From: UBA4720 sp038227135
GTDB lineage: Bacteria > Gemmatimonadota > Gemmatimonadetes > Gemmatimonadales > Gemmatimonadaceae
Direction: 5' to 3'
Assembly: GCA_038227135.1 (NCBI GenBank)
Contig: JBBRQC010000004.1
Span: forward strand, 1-64,000
DNA: 64,000 bases
This document shows positions 35,431 through 44,431 of the stretch, in pieces. The notes beneath the pieces are model-generated. The model had not been told where the DNA came from, made no database searches, and saw nothing but the letters and a program-made list of their open reading frames with translations. Every line of letters begins with the position of its first letter. Position 1 is the stretch's first letter. The translations under genes and the position numbers were made by a program.

Positions 35431-37524
35431 CTAGCCGACCCTGAATAGCTCCAGCGCCCGCGCATAACGAGAGCTCATCACTTTTCGAATTCCCGCGTTC
35501 TCGCGCGCCGCGAGATCCGGATCCCTGTCGAGAAGGATTTCGGCGGCAGCCCGCGCCTTCACGTTGAGCGCCTCATCGGCGACAGGATCAGCGATTCTGA
35601 ACGTCGCTTCGCCACTCTGTTCCTGTCCGAAAAGGTTGCCCATTCCCCGCAGCCGCAGATCCGCCCGCGCGATCTCGAATCCATCATCCGTGTCTGTGAA
35701 TATCCTCAAGCGCTCAGCTGCCTCGTCTCCCACGTCTCCAAGCAGAATGCAGTACGAGGCCTCCGCGCCGCGGCCCACTCTACCCCTCAATTGGTGCAGC
35801 TGGGAAAGCCCGAAGCGCTCCGGATGCTCTATGAGCATGACCGTAGCATTGGCGACATCGATGCCCACCTCGATCACAGTCGTCGAAACAAGGATGTCGA
35901 TATTGCCGTCCCGGAACGCGCGCATGATTTTCTCCCGCTCGTCGGCGGGAACGCGGCCATGGATCAGCGCGACGACCCGTCCTGCAAACGGGCCCGCAGA
36001 TAGCGACTCGTACATGGTTGTGGCGGCCTTCAGATCCGTCTTCTCCGACTCTTCGATGACCGGATACACTACGTAGGCCTGCCTGCCCTTCTCTGTTTCC
36101 CGTGCGACGAATTCGAGTACCCGGTCCCTCGCCTTCTCCGGCCTCATCACCGTCGTCACGGGCTGCCTTCCGGCTGGTCGCTCGTCGAGCGTGCTGACGT
36201 CCAGATCGCCGTAAAAGGTCAGAGCGAGCGAGCGTGGAATTGGAGTGGCGCTCATGAGCAGCACGTCCGGCGAATCGCCTTTTGCGGACAACGCGGCACG
36301 CTGCTCCACTCCAAAGCGGTGCTGCTCGTCGATCGTCACGAAGCCGAGCCGGCCAAATACGGCCGCCTGCTGTACCAGCGCGTGGGTTCCAATGGCGAGG
36401 AGAGGCGCGGTGCTGGCGAGCTTGGCAGCTGCGCCTTTTCTCGCGCCCGATTTGAGGCTTCCCGTTACGAGAATCGGCTGGATTCCCAGCGGCTCGAGCA
36501 ACCGCGTCAAGGTCCGCGCGTGTTGCTCAGCCAACAGCTCGGTGGGAGCCATGATCGCCGCCTGATAGCCGTTCTCCATCGCCAGCAGCGCTGCGAACAG
36601 GGCGACGATTGTCTTGCCGCTGCCGACGTCGCCCTGCAGCAGCCGATGCATCTTCCGGTCGCTGGTCATGTCGGCGACTATCTCGCGCAAGGCTCCTGTC
36701 TGTGCGCTGGTTAGCGTGTACGGTAGCGCCTGCTTGAGAGCGGAGGTCAGATCCCGCTTGTTCTCGAACGCAATGCCGAGACGCTTCTCCCTCACCAGAG
36801 CGTTGGCGCGACGGTGGAGGATGTGGACGAACAGCAGCTCCTCGAATGCCAGCCTCGACCGACCGTGCGCCCCTTCCGCGATGGATTCCGGGCGGTGGAC
36901 CATCCGCATCGCCTCGCGCAGTGGTGGCGCCCCGGCGAGGCTTAGCACGTCGTCCGGCAGATATTCATTGAGCAGGGGAAGAAGCGTCTCGAGATGCGCA
37001 TCGATAACGCCGCGAATGACTTTGAACGAAAGTCCTTCGGTCGCGGGATAGACGGCGAGGACTTTCCCACCCGTCACCCCTTCATCGTCCTTGCCGAGGT
37101 GGATGTGTTCGCGCGGCTGCAGCTGGCGGCCGTGATAGAATCGGACGGGGCCCGTGAGAAGCATCATGTCACCTTTCTCGATCGTTCGGTCGAGAAACGG
37201 CTGGCCGGGCCACGATGCCTCGATCATTCCAGTGTCGTCCTTGAGGACCGCCTGAAAAATCCTCAGCCCGCGCCGAGTGGGAATGATTCCCTTGGATATC
37301 ACTCTTCCGATGATCGTCCCGTCCATTCCGGGCTCGAGGGAGGAGATCGGATTTACGGTGCTGGCGTCCTCGTAGCGGCGGGGGATGTGGAAGAGGAGAT
37401 CTCGCGCCGTGATCACTCCCAGACGTCTCAGCGCTTCCGCGCGCGCCGGCCCGACACCTTTGAGATAGGTGACGGGCATGTCGAGATAGATTTTGCTTGG
37501 GCGCGTTCCGGTGCCGGCGGGCAT
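35431..37524 (-). CDS. recG: ATP-dependent DNA helicase RecG
   Basis: 697 residues. Rescues stalled replication forks and moves branched DNA. The N-terminal wedge (OB) domain includes VTYLKGVGPARAEALRRLG at the start. Helicase motifs: Walker A LLQGDVGSGKT, DEQH box VTIDEQHRFG, motif III SATPIPRSLALT, motif VI QLRGRVGRG. The C-terminus ends in ALELFRVG. It starts directly after the ftsY stop (TGA then ATG). Confidence 0.96.
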   Translation of the reverse strand: MPAGTGTRPSKIYLDMPVTYLKGVGPARAEALRRLGVITARDLLFHIPRRYEDASTVNPISSLEPGMDGTIIGRVISKGIIPTRRGLRIFQAVLKDDTGMIEASWPGQPFLDRTIEKGDMMLLTGPVRFYHGRQLQPREHIHLGKDDEGVTGGKVLAVYPATEGLSFKVIRGVIDAHLETLLPLLNEYLPDDVLSLAGAPPLREAMRMVHRPESIAEGAHGRSRLAFEELLFVHILHRRANALVREKRLGIAFENKRDLTSALKQALPYTLTSAQTGALREIVADMTSDRKMHRLLQGDVGSGKTIVALFAALLAMENGYQAAIMAPTELLAEQHARTLTRLLEPLGIQPILVTGSLKSGARKGAAAKLASTAPLLAIGTHALVQQAAVFGRLGFVTIDEQHRFGVEQRAALSAKGDSPDVLLMSATPIPRSLALTFYGDLDVSTLDERPAGRQPVTTVMRPEKARDRVLEFVARETEKGRQAYVVYPVIEESEKTDLKAATTMYESLSAGPFAGRVVALIHGRVPADEREKIMRAFRDGNIDILVSTTVIEVGIDVANATVMLIEHPERFGLSQLHQLRGRVGRGAEASYCILLGDVGDEAAERLRIFTDTDDGFEIARADLRLRGMGNLFGQEQSGEATFRIADPVADEALNVKARAAAEILLDRDPDLAARENAGIRKVMSSRYARALELFRVG

Positions 37525-38460
37525 TCAGGCCTCGAGAACCTCGCGGGCGAATTCCGTCGGGTCGAACTCAACGAGGTCCGTGACTTTTTCTCCCCTGCCG
37601 ATGAATTTCACCGGAACGTCGAGCGCTTCGTGAACGGCGAGGACGATTCCCCCCTTCGCTGTCCCGTCGACTTTCGTGACCACGAGTCCAGTGACGGGAA
37701 TTGCTTCCGCGAAGGTTTTTGCCTGCATCACGGCGTTCTGCCCGATCGTTCCGTCGAGAACGAGCAGCGTCTCGTGGGGCGCGGACGGCAGTCGCTTTCC
37801 GATCACTCGATTGATCTTCTTCATTTCGTCCATCAGCGAGCCGCTGGTGTGCAGGCGGCCGGCGGTGTCGACGATCACCACGTCCTTGTTGCGACTGATG
37901 CCCGCATCCACGGCGTCGAACGCGACTGCCGCCGGGTCTGATCCGGCGTTGCCGCCAACGAAGTCCGCGCCCGTGCGCTCCGCCCACGTGCGAAGCTGGT
38001 CGATCGCCCCCGCGCGAAACGTATCCGCCGCTCCGACGAGCGCCGACATCCTATTGTGCTTGAGAAGATCGGAGAATTTCCCGATGAAGGTCGTCTTCCC
38101 GGCGCCGTTGACACCGACGACGAGTACCACCGTCGGCGCTGATTTCGCCTGAATGATTCGCGGATCGCTGTTTCCCGATCGCAGCGACGCCTCGATCGCG
38201 GTTCGAAGCGCGCCCAGAAACTGATCCTGGGTCTTGATCAGTCCGCGCCGTGCCTCCGCCTCGATCTCGGCGACTAGACGCATCGTCGTCGGGACACCGA
38301 AGTCCGCCTCGAGGAGAACCTCCTCCAGCTTCTCCAGCGAGCCCTCGATGGCGCCCGCCCGAGCGACCGCCGAGACATCGGTGAGCGCTACGTCCCTTAT
38401 CTTGGTCCAGAGCGAGCGGGCGGGCAGATCGCCGGTCCGCCTGACTATCCTGCCTGGCAT
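37525..38460 (-). CDS. ftsY: Signal recognition particle receptor FtsY
   Basis: 311 residues. Docks the SRP-ribosome complex at the inner membrane. GTPase motifs: G1 GVNGAGKTTFIGK, DTFRAGAIDQL, G3 DTAGRLHTS, G4 TKVDGTAKGG. The four-helix N domain covers about 30-110. The acidic A domain found in E. coli FtsY is missing and the N-terminus is short and basic, as in many non-enteric FtsY. A terminator-like hairpin ends about 25 bases upstream, leaving its promoter unclear. Confidence 0.94.
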   Translation of the reverse strand: MPGRIVRRTGDLPARSLWTKIRDVALTDVSAVARAGAIEGSLEKLEEVLLEADFGVPTTMRLVAEIEAEARRGLIKTQDQFLGALRTAIEASLRSGNSDPRIIQAKSAPTVVLVVGVNGAGKTTFIGKFSDLLKHNRMSALVGAADTFRAGAIDQLRTWAERTGADFVGGNAGSDPAAVAFDAVDAGISRNKDVVIVDTAGRLHTSGSLMDEMKKINRVIGKRLPSAPHETLLVLDGTIGQNAVMQAKTFAEAIPVTGLVVTKVDGTAKGGIVLAVHEALDVPVKFIGRGEKVTDLVEFDPTEFAREVLEA

Positions 38461-38484
38461 TTCGAAGTGAGCTGATTGAAGACG

Positions 38485-38515
38485 AAAAAAAAACCCGGAC
38501 GTCGAAGTCCGGGTT
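38485..38515 (-). terminator. Rho-independent terminator after the M23 peptidase gene
   Basis: On the minus strand, a nine-base perfect stem with six-base loop (38515-38492) is followed at once by nine T residues (38493-38485). It lies 29 bases after the M23 stop and 24 bases before the ftsY start, so it should end the ftsA/ftsZ transcript. Confidence 0.9.
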
Positions 38516-38544
38516 GAAGATAAGTCCTGAGGCCCTCCGCGCGC

Positions 38545-39588
38545 CTACTCTGTCGCGTTGGGTACGTGTGCCTCGCTCAAGCTCGCCAGCGTCTGATTTC
38601 TCATCTTCTGGAACAGAGCACGCTCACTGGCCGGAATCGGCTCTCCGCCTTTGCTCTGCAGAGCGAGCTTCGGATCGTGCGCCACACCGCCAACGCGGAT
38701 CTCGAAATGGAGGTGCGGGCCGGTTGCCCAGCCGGTCATTCCGACGTAGCCAATGGTCGAGCCCATCGCCACGCGCATACCGGGGCGCATCTCCGGCGCG
38801 AAGTTACGCATGTGGCCGTAACGGCTGACCATGCCGTTCCGGTGGCGGATATCGATCATATTGCCGTAGCCGCCGCTGCGTCCGACGAAGACGACGACCC
38901 CGTCGCCGATGGCGCGGACCGGCGTCCCCATCGGCGCTGCGTAGTCGGTCCCCGTATGGTTGCGCCACTCCCCAAAGATCGGATGCTTGCGCGAGCCGAA
39001 GATGCTGCTGATGCGACGGAATGCGACCGGCGCGCGCAGGAATGCGGCACGCAGCGACATTCCGCTGGCGTCATAGTACTGAGTGCTGCCACCGCCGGGA
39101 GGATCGAAGTGAATCGCCTCGAGCGGGTTGTGGTTATTGGAAAGCGCGAGGCGCGCGCCGAGAATCTTGTTGACTATGATCGCGCCGTTCGGCTTCTGTA
39201 GACGCTCGACGAGTATGTGAAACTTGTCGCCCTGCGCCAGGTCGCGGCTCATGTCGACTTTGTACTCGAAAATGTCGGCCAGGGACCAGGCGAGCTTATG
39301 ACGAGCCGAAGCGGGGAGAACACCTTCGCCGCTCTCGTTCAGAGCGTTGTAGAGACTCGAGTGAATGACACCAACAATCGAGAGTGTATCCACGAGCTCG
39401 GTGTTCGAAGCTCTTACAACGAGGGGGGAAAGCAGGAAATCAGCGGGCTCAAGACCGGGCTCGGTAACCACCACCGGCTGCATCGGGAACACCTGCTTCT
39501 TCTCGAGGGCAGGGGTAAGCCAAATAGCGACCAGTCCAAGGGTCGCCACGATAGCATAGCTAGCTGGGCGTATGCGTGCCTGCCTCAA
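38545..39588 (-). CDS. M23-family (LytM-type) peptidoglycan endopeptidase, membrane-anchored
   Basis: 347 residues. An N-terminal membrane anchor (about 9-26) precedes a linker with an OapA/LysM-like region (ELVDTLSIVGV, GDKFHILVERL). The metallopeptidase domain has intact zinc ligands: HTGTD (His211, Asp215), RYGHM (His259) and HLHFE (His292/294). It probably cleaves peptidoglycan cross-links in the periplasm. The TTG start overlaps the ftsZ stop (TTGA), so its synthesis is tied to that of FtsZ, which points to septal wall splitting. Confidence 0.93.
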   Translation of the reverse strand: MRQARIRPASYAIVATLGLVAIWLTPALEKKQVFPMQPVVVTEPGLEPADFLLSPLVVRASNTELVDTLSIVGVIHSSLYNALNESGEGVLPASARHKLAWSLADIFEYKVDMSRDLAQGDKFHILVERLQKPNGAIIVNKILGARLALSNNHNPLEAIHFDPPGGGSTQYYDASGMSLRAAFLRAPVAFRRISSIFGSRKHPIFGEWRNHTGTDYAAPMGTPVRAIGDGVVVFVGRSGGYGNMIDIRHRNGMVSRYGHMRNFAPEMRPGMRVAMGSTIGYVGMTGWATGPHLHFEIRVGGVAHDPKLALQSKGGEPIPASERALFQKMRNQTLASLSEAHVPNATE

Positions 39589-40793
39589 TCCATCTGTCTC
39601 CGAATGAAAGTCGGAATCTCCATATCACTGAGATCCTGCTCTGGAGACGATCGATCCTTGTCCGGTGTCACAGCGGGATTGACCGCTGGAGTATTGCGGC
39701 GCGGGATCTCAGAGAGCGTGCTCCGGGAGGCTCCGTTTCCCCTAGGTGGGCGTAGGGGAATAACCGGTGAGCCCCTAACGAGCGGCGAAGTCGTCGAGAC
39801 CACGCTTTGGGGCGCGGAGGCCGCCTGCTGCCTCTCGCGATCGAAGCCGGTTGCAATGACCGTGACCCGTATCTCGCCCTGCATGGCGGGCTCGTGAACG
39901 GCACCGAAGATGATTTCTGCGTCTTCGCCGACGGCGTCGTGAATGATCTCGTTGATCTGGTGAACTTCCCCGAGGGTAAGGTCGGCGCCCCCGGTGATGT
40001 TGACGAGGACTCCGGTGGCTCCGGAGACGGAGACGTTGTCGAGCAGCGGACTGGCGATCGCCTGCTGGGCGGCTTCGATGGCGCGATTTTCACCGCGGCC
40101 GATGCCCGTGCCCATGAGAGCGGATCCACCCTCCTGCATGACGGTGCGAACATCGGCGAAATCGACGTTGACGAGACCGGTGACGCTGATAAGCGACGAA
40201 ATGCCCTGCGTCGCGTGAAGCAGAACTTCGTCCGCCTTCTTGAGAGCGTCCTGGAACGGGATTCCTTTGCCGACTACGGCAAGAAGCCTCTCGTTCGGCA
40301 CCACAATCATCGTGTCGACGTTCTTCCGCATCTCCGCGATACCGAGCTCGGCCTGGCGCATCCGCTTGCGGCCTTCGAACAGGAAAGGTTTGGTGACGAT
40401 TCCAACCGTCAGGGCACCAGCGGCGCGAGCGAGCTCGCACAGGACGGGTGCGGCGCCCGTTCCAGTTCCACCACCCATTCCGCAGGTCACGAAAACGAGG
40501 TCCGCGTTGTACATCGCGCGTGCGACTTCTTCCCTGCTCTCGTCGATGGCCTGCTTACCGATCTCGGGCCGCGCACCAGCGCCCAATCCGCGGGTTAGCT
40601 TCTTACCTATCTGGATCTTGATGTCCGACTTCGAATTGAGGAGAGCCTGGGCGTCCGTATTGACCGAGATGAATTCCACACCTTCAAGGTGCTCCTCGAT
40701 CATGCGGTTGACGGCGTTTCCGCCACCTCCACCGACGCCCACGACCTTCATGCGGGCGTTCTGTGTGGTGTTCTCCTCGAATTCGAATATCAT
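39585..40793 (-). CDS. ftsZ: Cell division protein FtsZ
   Basis: 402 residues. Tubulin-like GTPase that forms the division ring. The GTP signature GGGTGTGAAP and the T7 loop (NVDFADVRTVM) are intact. A variable linker of about 60 residues (320-385) leads to the C-terminal peptide MEIPTFIRRQ that binds FtsA. A 210-base gap separates it from ftsA, the longest in the cluster, so it probably has its own promoter as well. Confidence 0.98.
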   Translation of the reverse strand: MIFEFEENTTQNARMKVVGVGGGGGNAVNRMIEEHLEGVEFISVNTDAQALLNSKSDIKIQIGKKLTRGLGAGARPEIGKQAIDESREEVARAMYNADLVFVTCGMGGGTGTGAAPVLCELARAAGALTVGIVTKPFLFEGRKRMRQAELGIAEMRKNVDTMIVVPNERLLAVVGKGIPFQDALKKADEVLLHATQGISSLISVTGLVNVDFADVRTVMQEGGSALMGTGIGRGENRAIEAAQQAIASPLLDNVSVSGATGVLVNITGGADLTLGEVHQINEIIHDAVGEDAEIIFGAVHEPAMQGEIRVTVIATGFDRERQQAASAPQSVVSTTSPLVRGSPVIPLRPPRGNGASRSTLSEIPRRNTPAVNPAVTPDKDRSSPEQDLSDMEIPTFIRRQMD

Positions 40794-40843
40794 CGTGGTG
40801 GGAAACTCCGGAACCGCGTTTATGTGGAAAAAAAGCTGGGGCT

Positions 40844-40849
40844 AGTATA
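40844..40849 (-). promoter_or_regulatory. Possible -10 element of an ftsZ promoter
   Basis: TATACT on the minus strand, about 50 bases before the ftsZ ATG, in the 210-base ftsA-ftsZ gap. The -35 region at suitable spacing (TGGTAC) is weak. A short inverted repeat (ACGAC-5-GTCGT) sits just upstream of it and could be an operator. Confidence 0.4.
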
Positions 40850-41003
40850 CGACGCTTAGTCGTTTCGTACCATAGGCAATGACGAGCGGGCACCAAAAAA
40901 AGTACAACAGGCGTGTAGGGAGTTATCCACACTCCGACTCGGCCCCGCAGGTTTATGATTTCCTCATAGTGCGCGCGCCGGAAAGCGCTGCGCGAGTACA
41001 AGC

Positions 41004-42260
41004 CTAGAAGAAATCCTCTAGCCAGACCTTTAGCCGCTTGGTGAACCTGTCGACGCCGGCTCCGGCGAGCGCTCTGTGTTTGCTGGTAGGGGAAAAACCC
41101 GCAGCCGCGCGGTGGGCGCCGTAGATCGCGAGGCCCACGACTGTGGCGAAGCGTGGGGCGTCCACGGAGTCGCTCAAGCCGCCGACGTTCTCCTCGGGGG
41201 AGCCGATTCTCACACCCGTGCCGAAGACGTCCGCGGCGAGCTCGGCGACGCCCTGCATTGCCGCGGCACCGCCCGTTATCACAACGCCACCATTCAACCG
41301 GCTCGCAAACCCGGCGCGCTCGATCTCGGTCAGCACGAGATTGAAAATCTCGTCCATGCGTTGGTGGATGATGTGCGCCAGCACTTCGCGCGGTATGTGC
41401 CGCTCGCCCTGCGCGACCGTGCTCGGCAGCTGAATTACGTCGCTCGGATCGACCAGCGGCTCGTACGCGCAGCCATATCTCTCCTTCAATCGCTCGGCGT
41501 CAGCCTGCGTGACACCCATCCCTTGCACGATATCGCTGGTGACGTTGTTGCCACCGAAATTCACGGTCCCGAGGTGCCGGATTTTTCCCTCGTGGAAAAC
41601 AGCGATGTCGGTTGTCCCCGCACCCATTTCGACGAGTGCGACCCCGAGCTCCTTCTCGTCCTCCGTCAGAACCGCGAGCGCGCTGGCCAAAGGCTCGAGC
41701 ACCAGCTCCCGCACGCGATACCCCGCCTTCTCCACCGACTTCCGAAGATTCATCGCCGGCGAAGCGCCAATGGTCACGAGATACATCTCCGTCTCGAGGC
41801 GCGTTCCGATCATTCCGATCGGGTCGCGAATGCCCTGATTCTTGTCGACGGAATATTCCTGCGGAATCGCGTGTAGAAGCTCGCGGTCCTGCGGAACCTG
41901 CTGCGCGCGCGCTACTTCGTTGGCGCGGTCGACGTCCGCCTTGGAAATCTCTTCGCCGTTCACGGCGACGATTCCCTTGCTGATCATGGCTCTGACGTGC
42001 TCCCCCGCGATGCCGGCGTAAAGCGTGTCGACCTTCGTCCCAGCCATCCGCTCGGCATCCTCGATCGCCTTCTTGATCGAGCGGGTCGTCTCCTCGATAT
42101 CCGACACGACGCCGCGACGCAATCCGGTCGTGCGCGCCTGACCCACTCCAAGAATCTTGAGCCGGGGCGCGTTCTTTCTCTCGCCGACTGCTTCGGCAAT
42201 CACGACTGTCGTCTTGGCGGAACCGATGTCGAGACCAGTGATGATGCGTTCCGGATTCAT
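41004..42260 (-). CDS. ftsA: Cell division protein FtsA
   Basis: 418 residues. Actin-like ATPase that anchors FtsZ to the membrane. GLDIGSAKTTVVIAE is the first phosphate loop; VEMGAGTTDIAVF the second; VVITGGAAAMQGV the adenosine motif. The last residues (RFTKRLKVWLEDFF) form the amphipathic membrane-targeting helix. The ATG overlaps the ftsQ stop (ATGA). Confidence 0.97.
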   Translation of the reverse strand: MNPERIITGLDIGSAKTTVVIAEAVGERKNAPRLKILGVGQARTTGLRRGVVSDIEETTRSIKKAIEDAERMAGTKVDTLYAGIAGEHVRAMISKGIVAVNGEEISKADVDRANEVARAQQVPQDRELLHAIPQEYSVDKNQGIRDPIGMIGTRLETEMYLVTIGASPAMNLRKSVEKAGYRVRELVLEPLASALAVLTEDEKELGVALVEMGAGTTDIAVFHEGKIRHLGTVNFGGNNVTSDIVQGMGVTQADAERLKERYGCAYEPLVDPSDVIQLPSTVAQGERHIPREVLAHIIHQRMDEIFNLVLTEIERAGFASRLNGGVVITGGAAAMQGVAELAADVFGTGVRIGSPEENVGGLSDSVDAPRFATVVGLAIYGAHRAAAGFSPTSKHRALAGAGVDRFTKRLKVWLEDFF

Positions 42261-43015
42261 TGCAGCCTTGCGATTACTTGATCGCGATAACGTAAATCGA
42301 GCTCGCCAACGTGTGCCTGCCGGCGAGCAAGGTCATTCTCAACGGGAAAGATATCGGCCAACCGCTCCACTGACAGCCCTAACGGAATGCGCACTCGCAC
42401 TGTTCCACCGTTCGAGACTGCCGTGTCTCCCGCGGCGTGACCGCGGTGAGCATCCCCGCGAGAGAGTGTCAGAAGGATCTCGTCTCTCCCGGTGCGTCTC
42501 ACCTCTTCGATGCGGGAGAACACGCGCGGCACCGTGTAACGGATGGCGCCAACGAGCTTAAGAAGAACGGGATCGCTTGTCGCAACAATCGGCAGATCGA
42601 GATTGGTGCGAGCTGGATCGATCGGGAGTACGTGACCCACCGAGTCGTAGGGAACAAGCCCGGTGCTGCTTTGAATCAGCGCGACGGGTTGATTCTCCTG
42701 AATCGTCACCACCAACGTTCCCGGCAGTCGCCGGGTAATCGTCACTCCAGAGACCTGTGGATGGTGGCGCACCCGCGCTCGGAGCGGTTCCAGATCGTCC
42801 CACAACGACATCAGCGTGTCGACCTGCAGGCGCGAGAGAACTTCCGTTGGCTGCAGATACCGAATTCCCCGGACCTCGACGGACCGGACTCGAAAAAACG
42901 CCATCTGTCGGGCGGCCGAGCGCACTCCCCACGCGCCCGCCATGATCACGGCGACGAGAAATAATCCGCCCAGCATTTTCCAGCCTGGCTTATGGAGTCG
43001 TCCCGGAAGCGTCAT
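42257..43015 (-). CDS. ftsQ: Cell division protein FtsQ (DivIB)
   Basis: 252 residues. Single-pass divisome protein. A transmembrane helix (about 14-31) is followed by a POTRA domain (FFRVRSVEVRGIRYLQPTEVL onward) and the FtsQ beta domain (GTLVVTIQENQPVAL). Position between murC and ftsA is canonical. Coupled on both sides by ATGA. Confidence 0.93.
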   Translation of the reverse strand: MTLPGRLHKPGWKMLGGLFLVAVIMAGAWGVRSAARQMAFFRVRSVEVRGIRYLQPTEVLSRLQVDTLMSLWDDLEPLRARVRHHPQVSGVTITRRLPGTLVVTIQENQPVALIQSSTGLVPYDSVGHVLPIDPARTNLDLPIVATSDPVLLKLVGAIRYTVPRVFSRIEEVRRTGRDEILLTLSRGDAHRGHAAGDTAVSNGGTVRVRIPLGLSVERLADIFPVENDLARRQAHVGELDLRYRDQVIARLQ

Positions 43016-44394
43016 TTGGCCCGCGCGTCCAGCTGTTGCTTGAGCTCGGGACCGGTGCGCGTAATGTCACCCGCGCCGATAGTGATGACGACATCTCCGT
43101 CGCGCAAGAATACGCAGAGCGCCGACGCGAGATCCCTCCGCGGGCCTTGCCAGGCGACCTTGCGGCCGGCGCGCTCGATTGCCGTCGCGACGAGCTCCGA
43201 CGTGACACCGGCAATCGGTTTCTCGCGGGCCGGATAGATCTCGGTGAGAAAAACGCTATCCGCTTTCGCGAGCGACTGTCCAAACGCCTCCGCGAAGTCG
43301 CGGGTGCGCGAAAAAAGATGTGGCTGGAAGGCGGCGACGATCCTTCGATCGGGGTACGACGCCCGCGCGGCCTGAAGTGTGGCGAGGATTTCCGTTGGAT
43401 GGTGCGCGTAGTCGTCCACGATCGTCACCCCAGCCACGTCGCACAGGCGTTGGAAGCGCCGCTCTACTCCGCCGAATTCCAGCAGCCCGTCGCGCATCGC
43501 GTCGAGACTGACGCCGAGAGCGAAGCCGGACCCGATCGCGGCGAGCGCGTTCTGCACGTTGTGATGCCCGGGGACCCGCAATGCCACCCGCCCCAACGGC
43601 CGACCGTCGTACGACACGGCAAACGTCGTCGCGTGGCCGGTGGAGCGGATGTCGCTGGCGACCAGCCGAGCATCGGGTGAAGTGAGACCATAGCGAATGA
43701 CCTCCGCGCTCGCTGGCAGATCCAGACTGCTGGCTCCCTTGTCATCGGCGCAGAGGACGACGACCGCGGCGTCGCGAACGAAGCTCGAGAATGTGGACCT
43801 GATGTCTTCGAGGTCGCGATAAATGTCGAGATGGTCGGCTTCGACGTTTGTCACCACCGCGATAGTCGGCGAAAGCGTGAGGAACGAGCGATCGTACTCG
43901 TCAGCCTCGACCACGAACAGCTCGCCAGAGTCGTAGTGGAGATTGCCCTTCCATTCCGCCACGCGCCCGCCCGCGAGGCCCGTCGGACGCAATCCAGCGG
44001 CGGCCAGCGTCGCGGTCGTCATCACGGTAGTCGTGGTCTTTCCATGGGTGCCGGCGATGCCCACCAGCTTCCCGCCGGCGACGGCCTGACCAAGGGCTTC
44101 CGCTCGCCGGACGATCGGGATTCCAAGCTCACGCGCCCGCACAAGTTCCGGGTGGTCCTTTGGCATTGCGGACGTCACGATCACTTCGCGCACGCCGTTC
44201 ACATGGTCGGGGTGGTGGCCCGCAATCACCTCGATGCCGAGCTCCGCGAGATCCTCCGTTGGGCCGGGATTCGCATCGCAGCCCGTCACGATCACACCGC
44301 GGCGCGCCAGAAGCTCCGCCAGCGCGCGCATCCCCGCGCCGGCGATGCCGACAAAGTGGACCGGACGCGAATCCGAGTTATCCAGGGAGCTCAT
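43012..44394 (-). CDS. murC: UDP-N-acetylmuramate-L-alanine ligase
   Basis: 460 residues. Adds L-alanine to UDP-MurNAc. N-terminal Rossmann segment HFVGIAGAGMRALAELLA; ATP loop GTHGKTTTT; ADEYDRSF and DDYAHHPTEI are the Mur ligase signatures. It ends inside the ftsQ start. Thirty-seven bases after murG. murB and ddl, often next to murC, are not here. Confidence 0.97.
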   Translation of the reverse strand: MSSLDNSDSRPVHFVGIAGAGMRALAELLARRGVIVTGCDANPGPTEDLAELGIEVIAGHHPDHVNGVREVIVTSAMPKDHPELVRARELGIPIVRRAEALGQAVAGGKLVGIAGTHGKTTTTVMTTATLAAAGLRPTGLAGGRVAEWKGNLHYDSGELFVVEADEYDRSFLTLSPTIAVVTNVEADHLDIYRDLEDIRSTFSSFVRDAAVVVLCADDKGASSLDLPASAEVIRYGLTSPDARLVASDIRSTGHATTFAVSYDGRPLGRVALRVPGHHNVQNALAAIGSGFALGVSLDAMRDGLLEFGGVERRFQRLCDVAGVTIVDDYAHHPTEILATLQAARASYPDRRIVAAFQPHLFSRTRDFAEAFGQSLAKADSVFLTEIYPAREKPIAGVTSELVATAIERAGRKVAWQGPRRDLASALCVFLRDGDVVITIGAGDITRTGPELKQQLDARAK

Positions 44395-44431
44395 TTCGTT
44401 TATATGCGCGCCTTTCCCGCTCGCACGCCTC

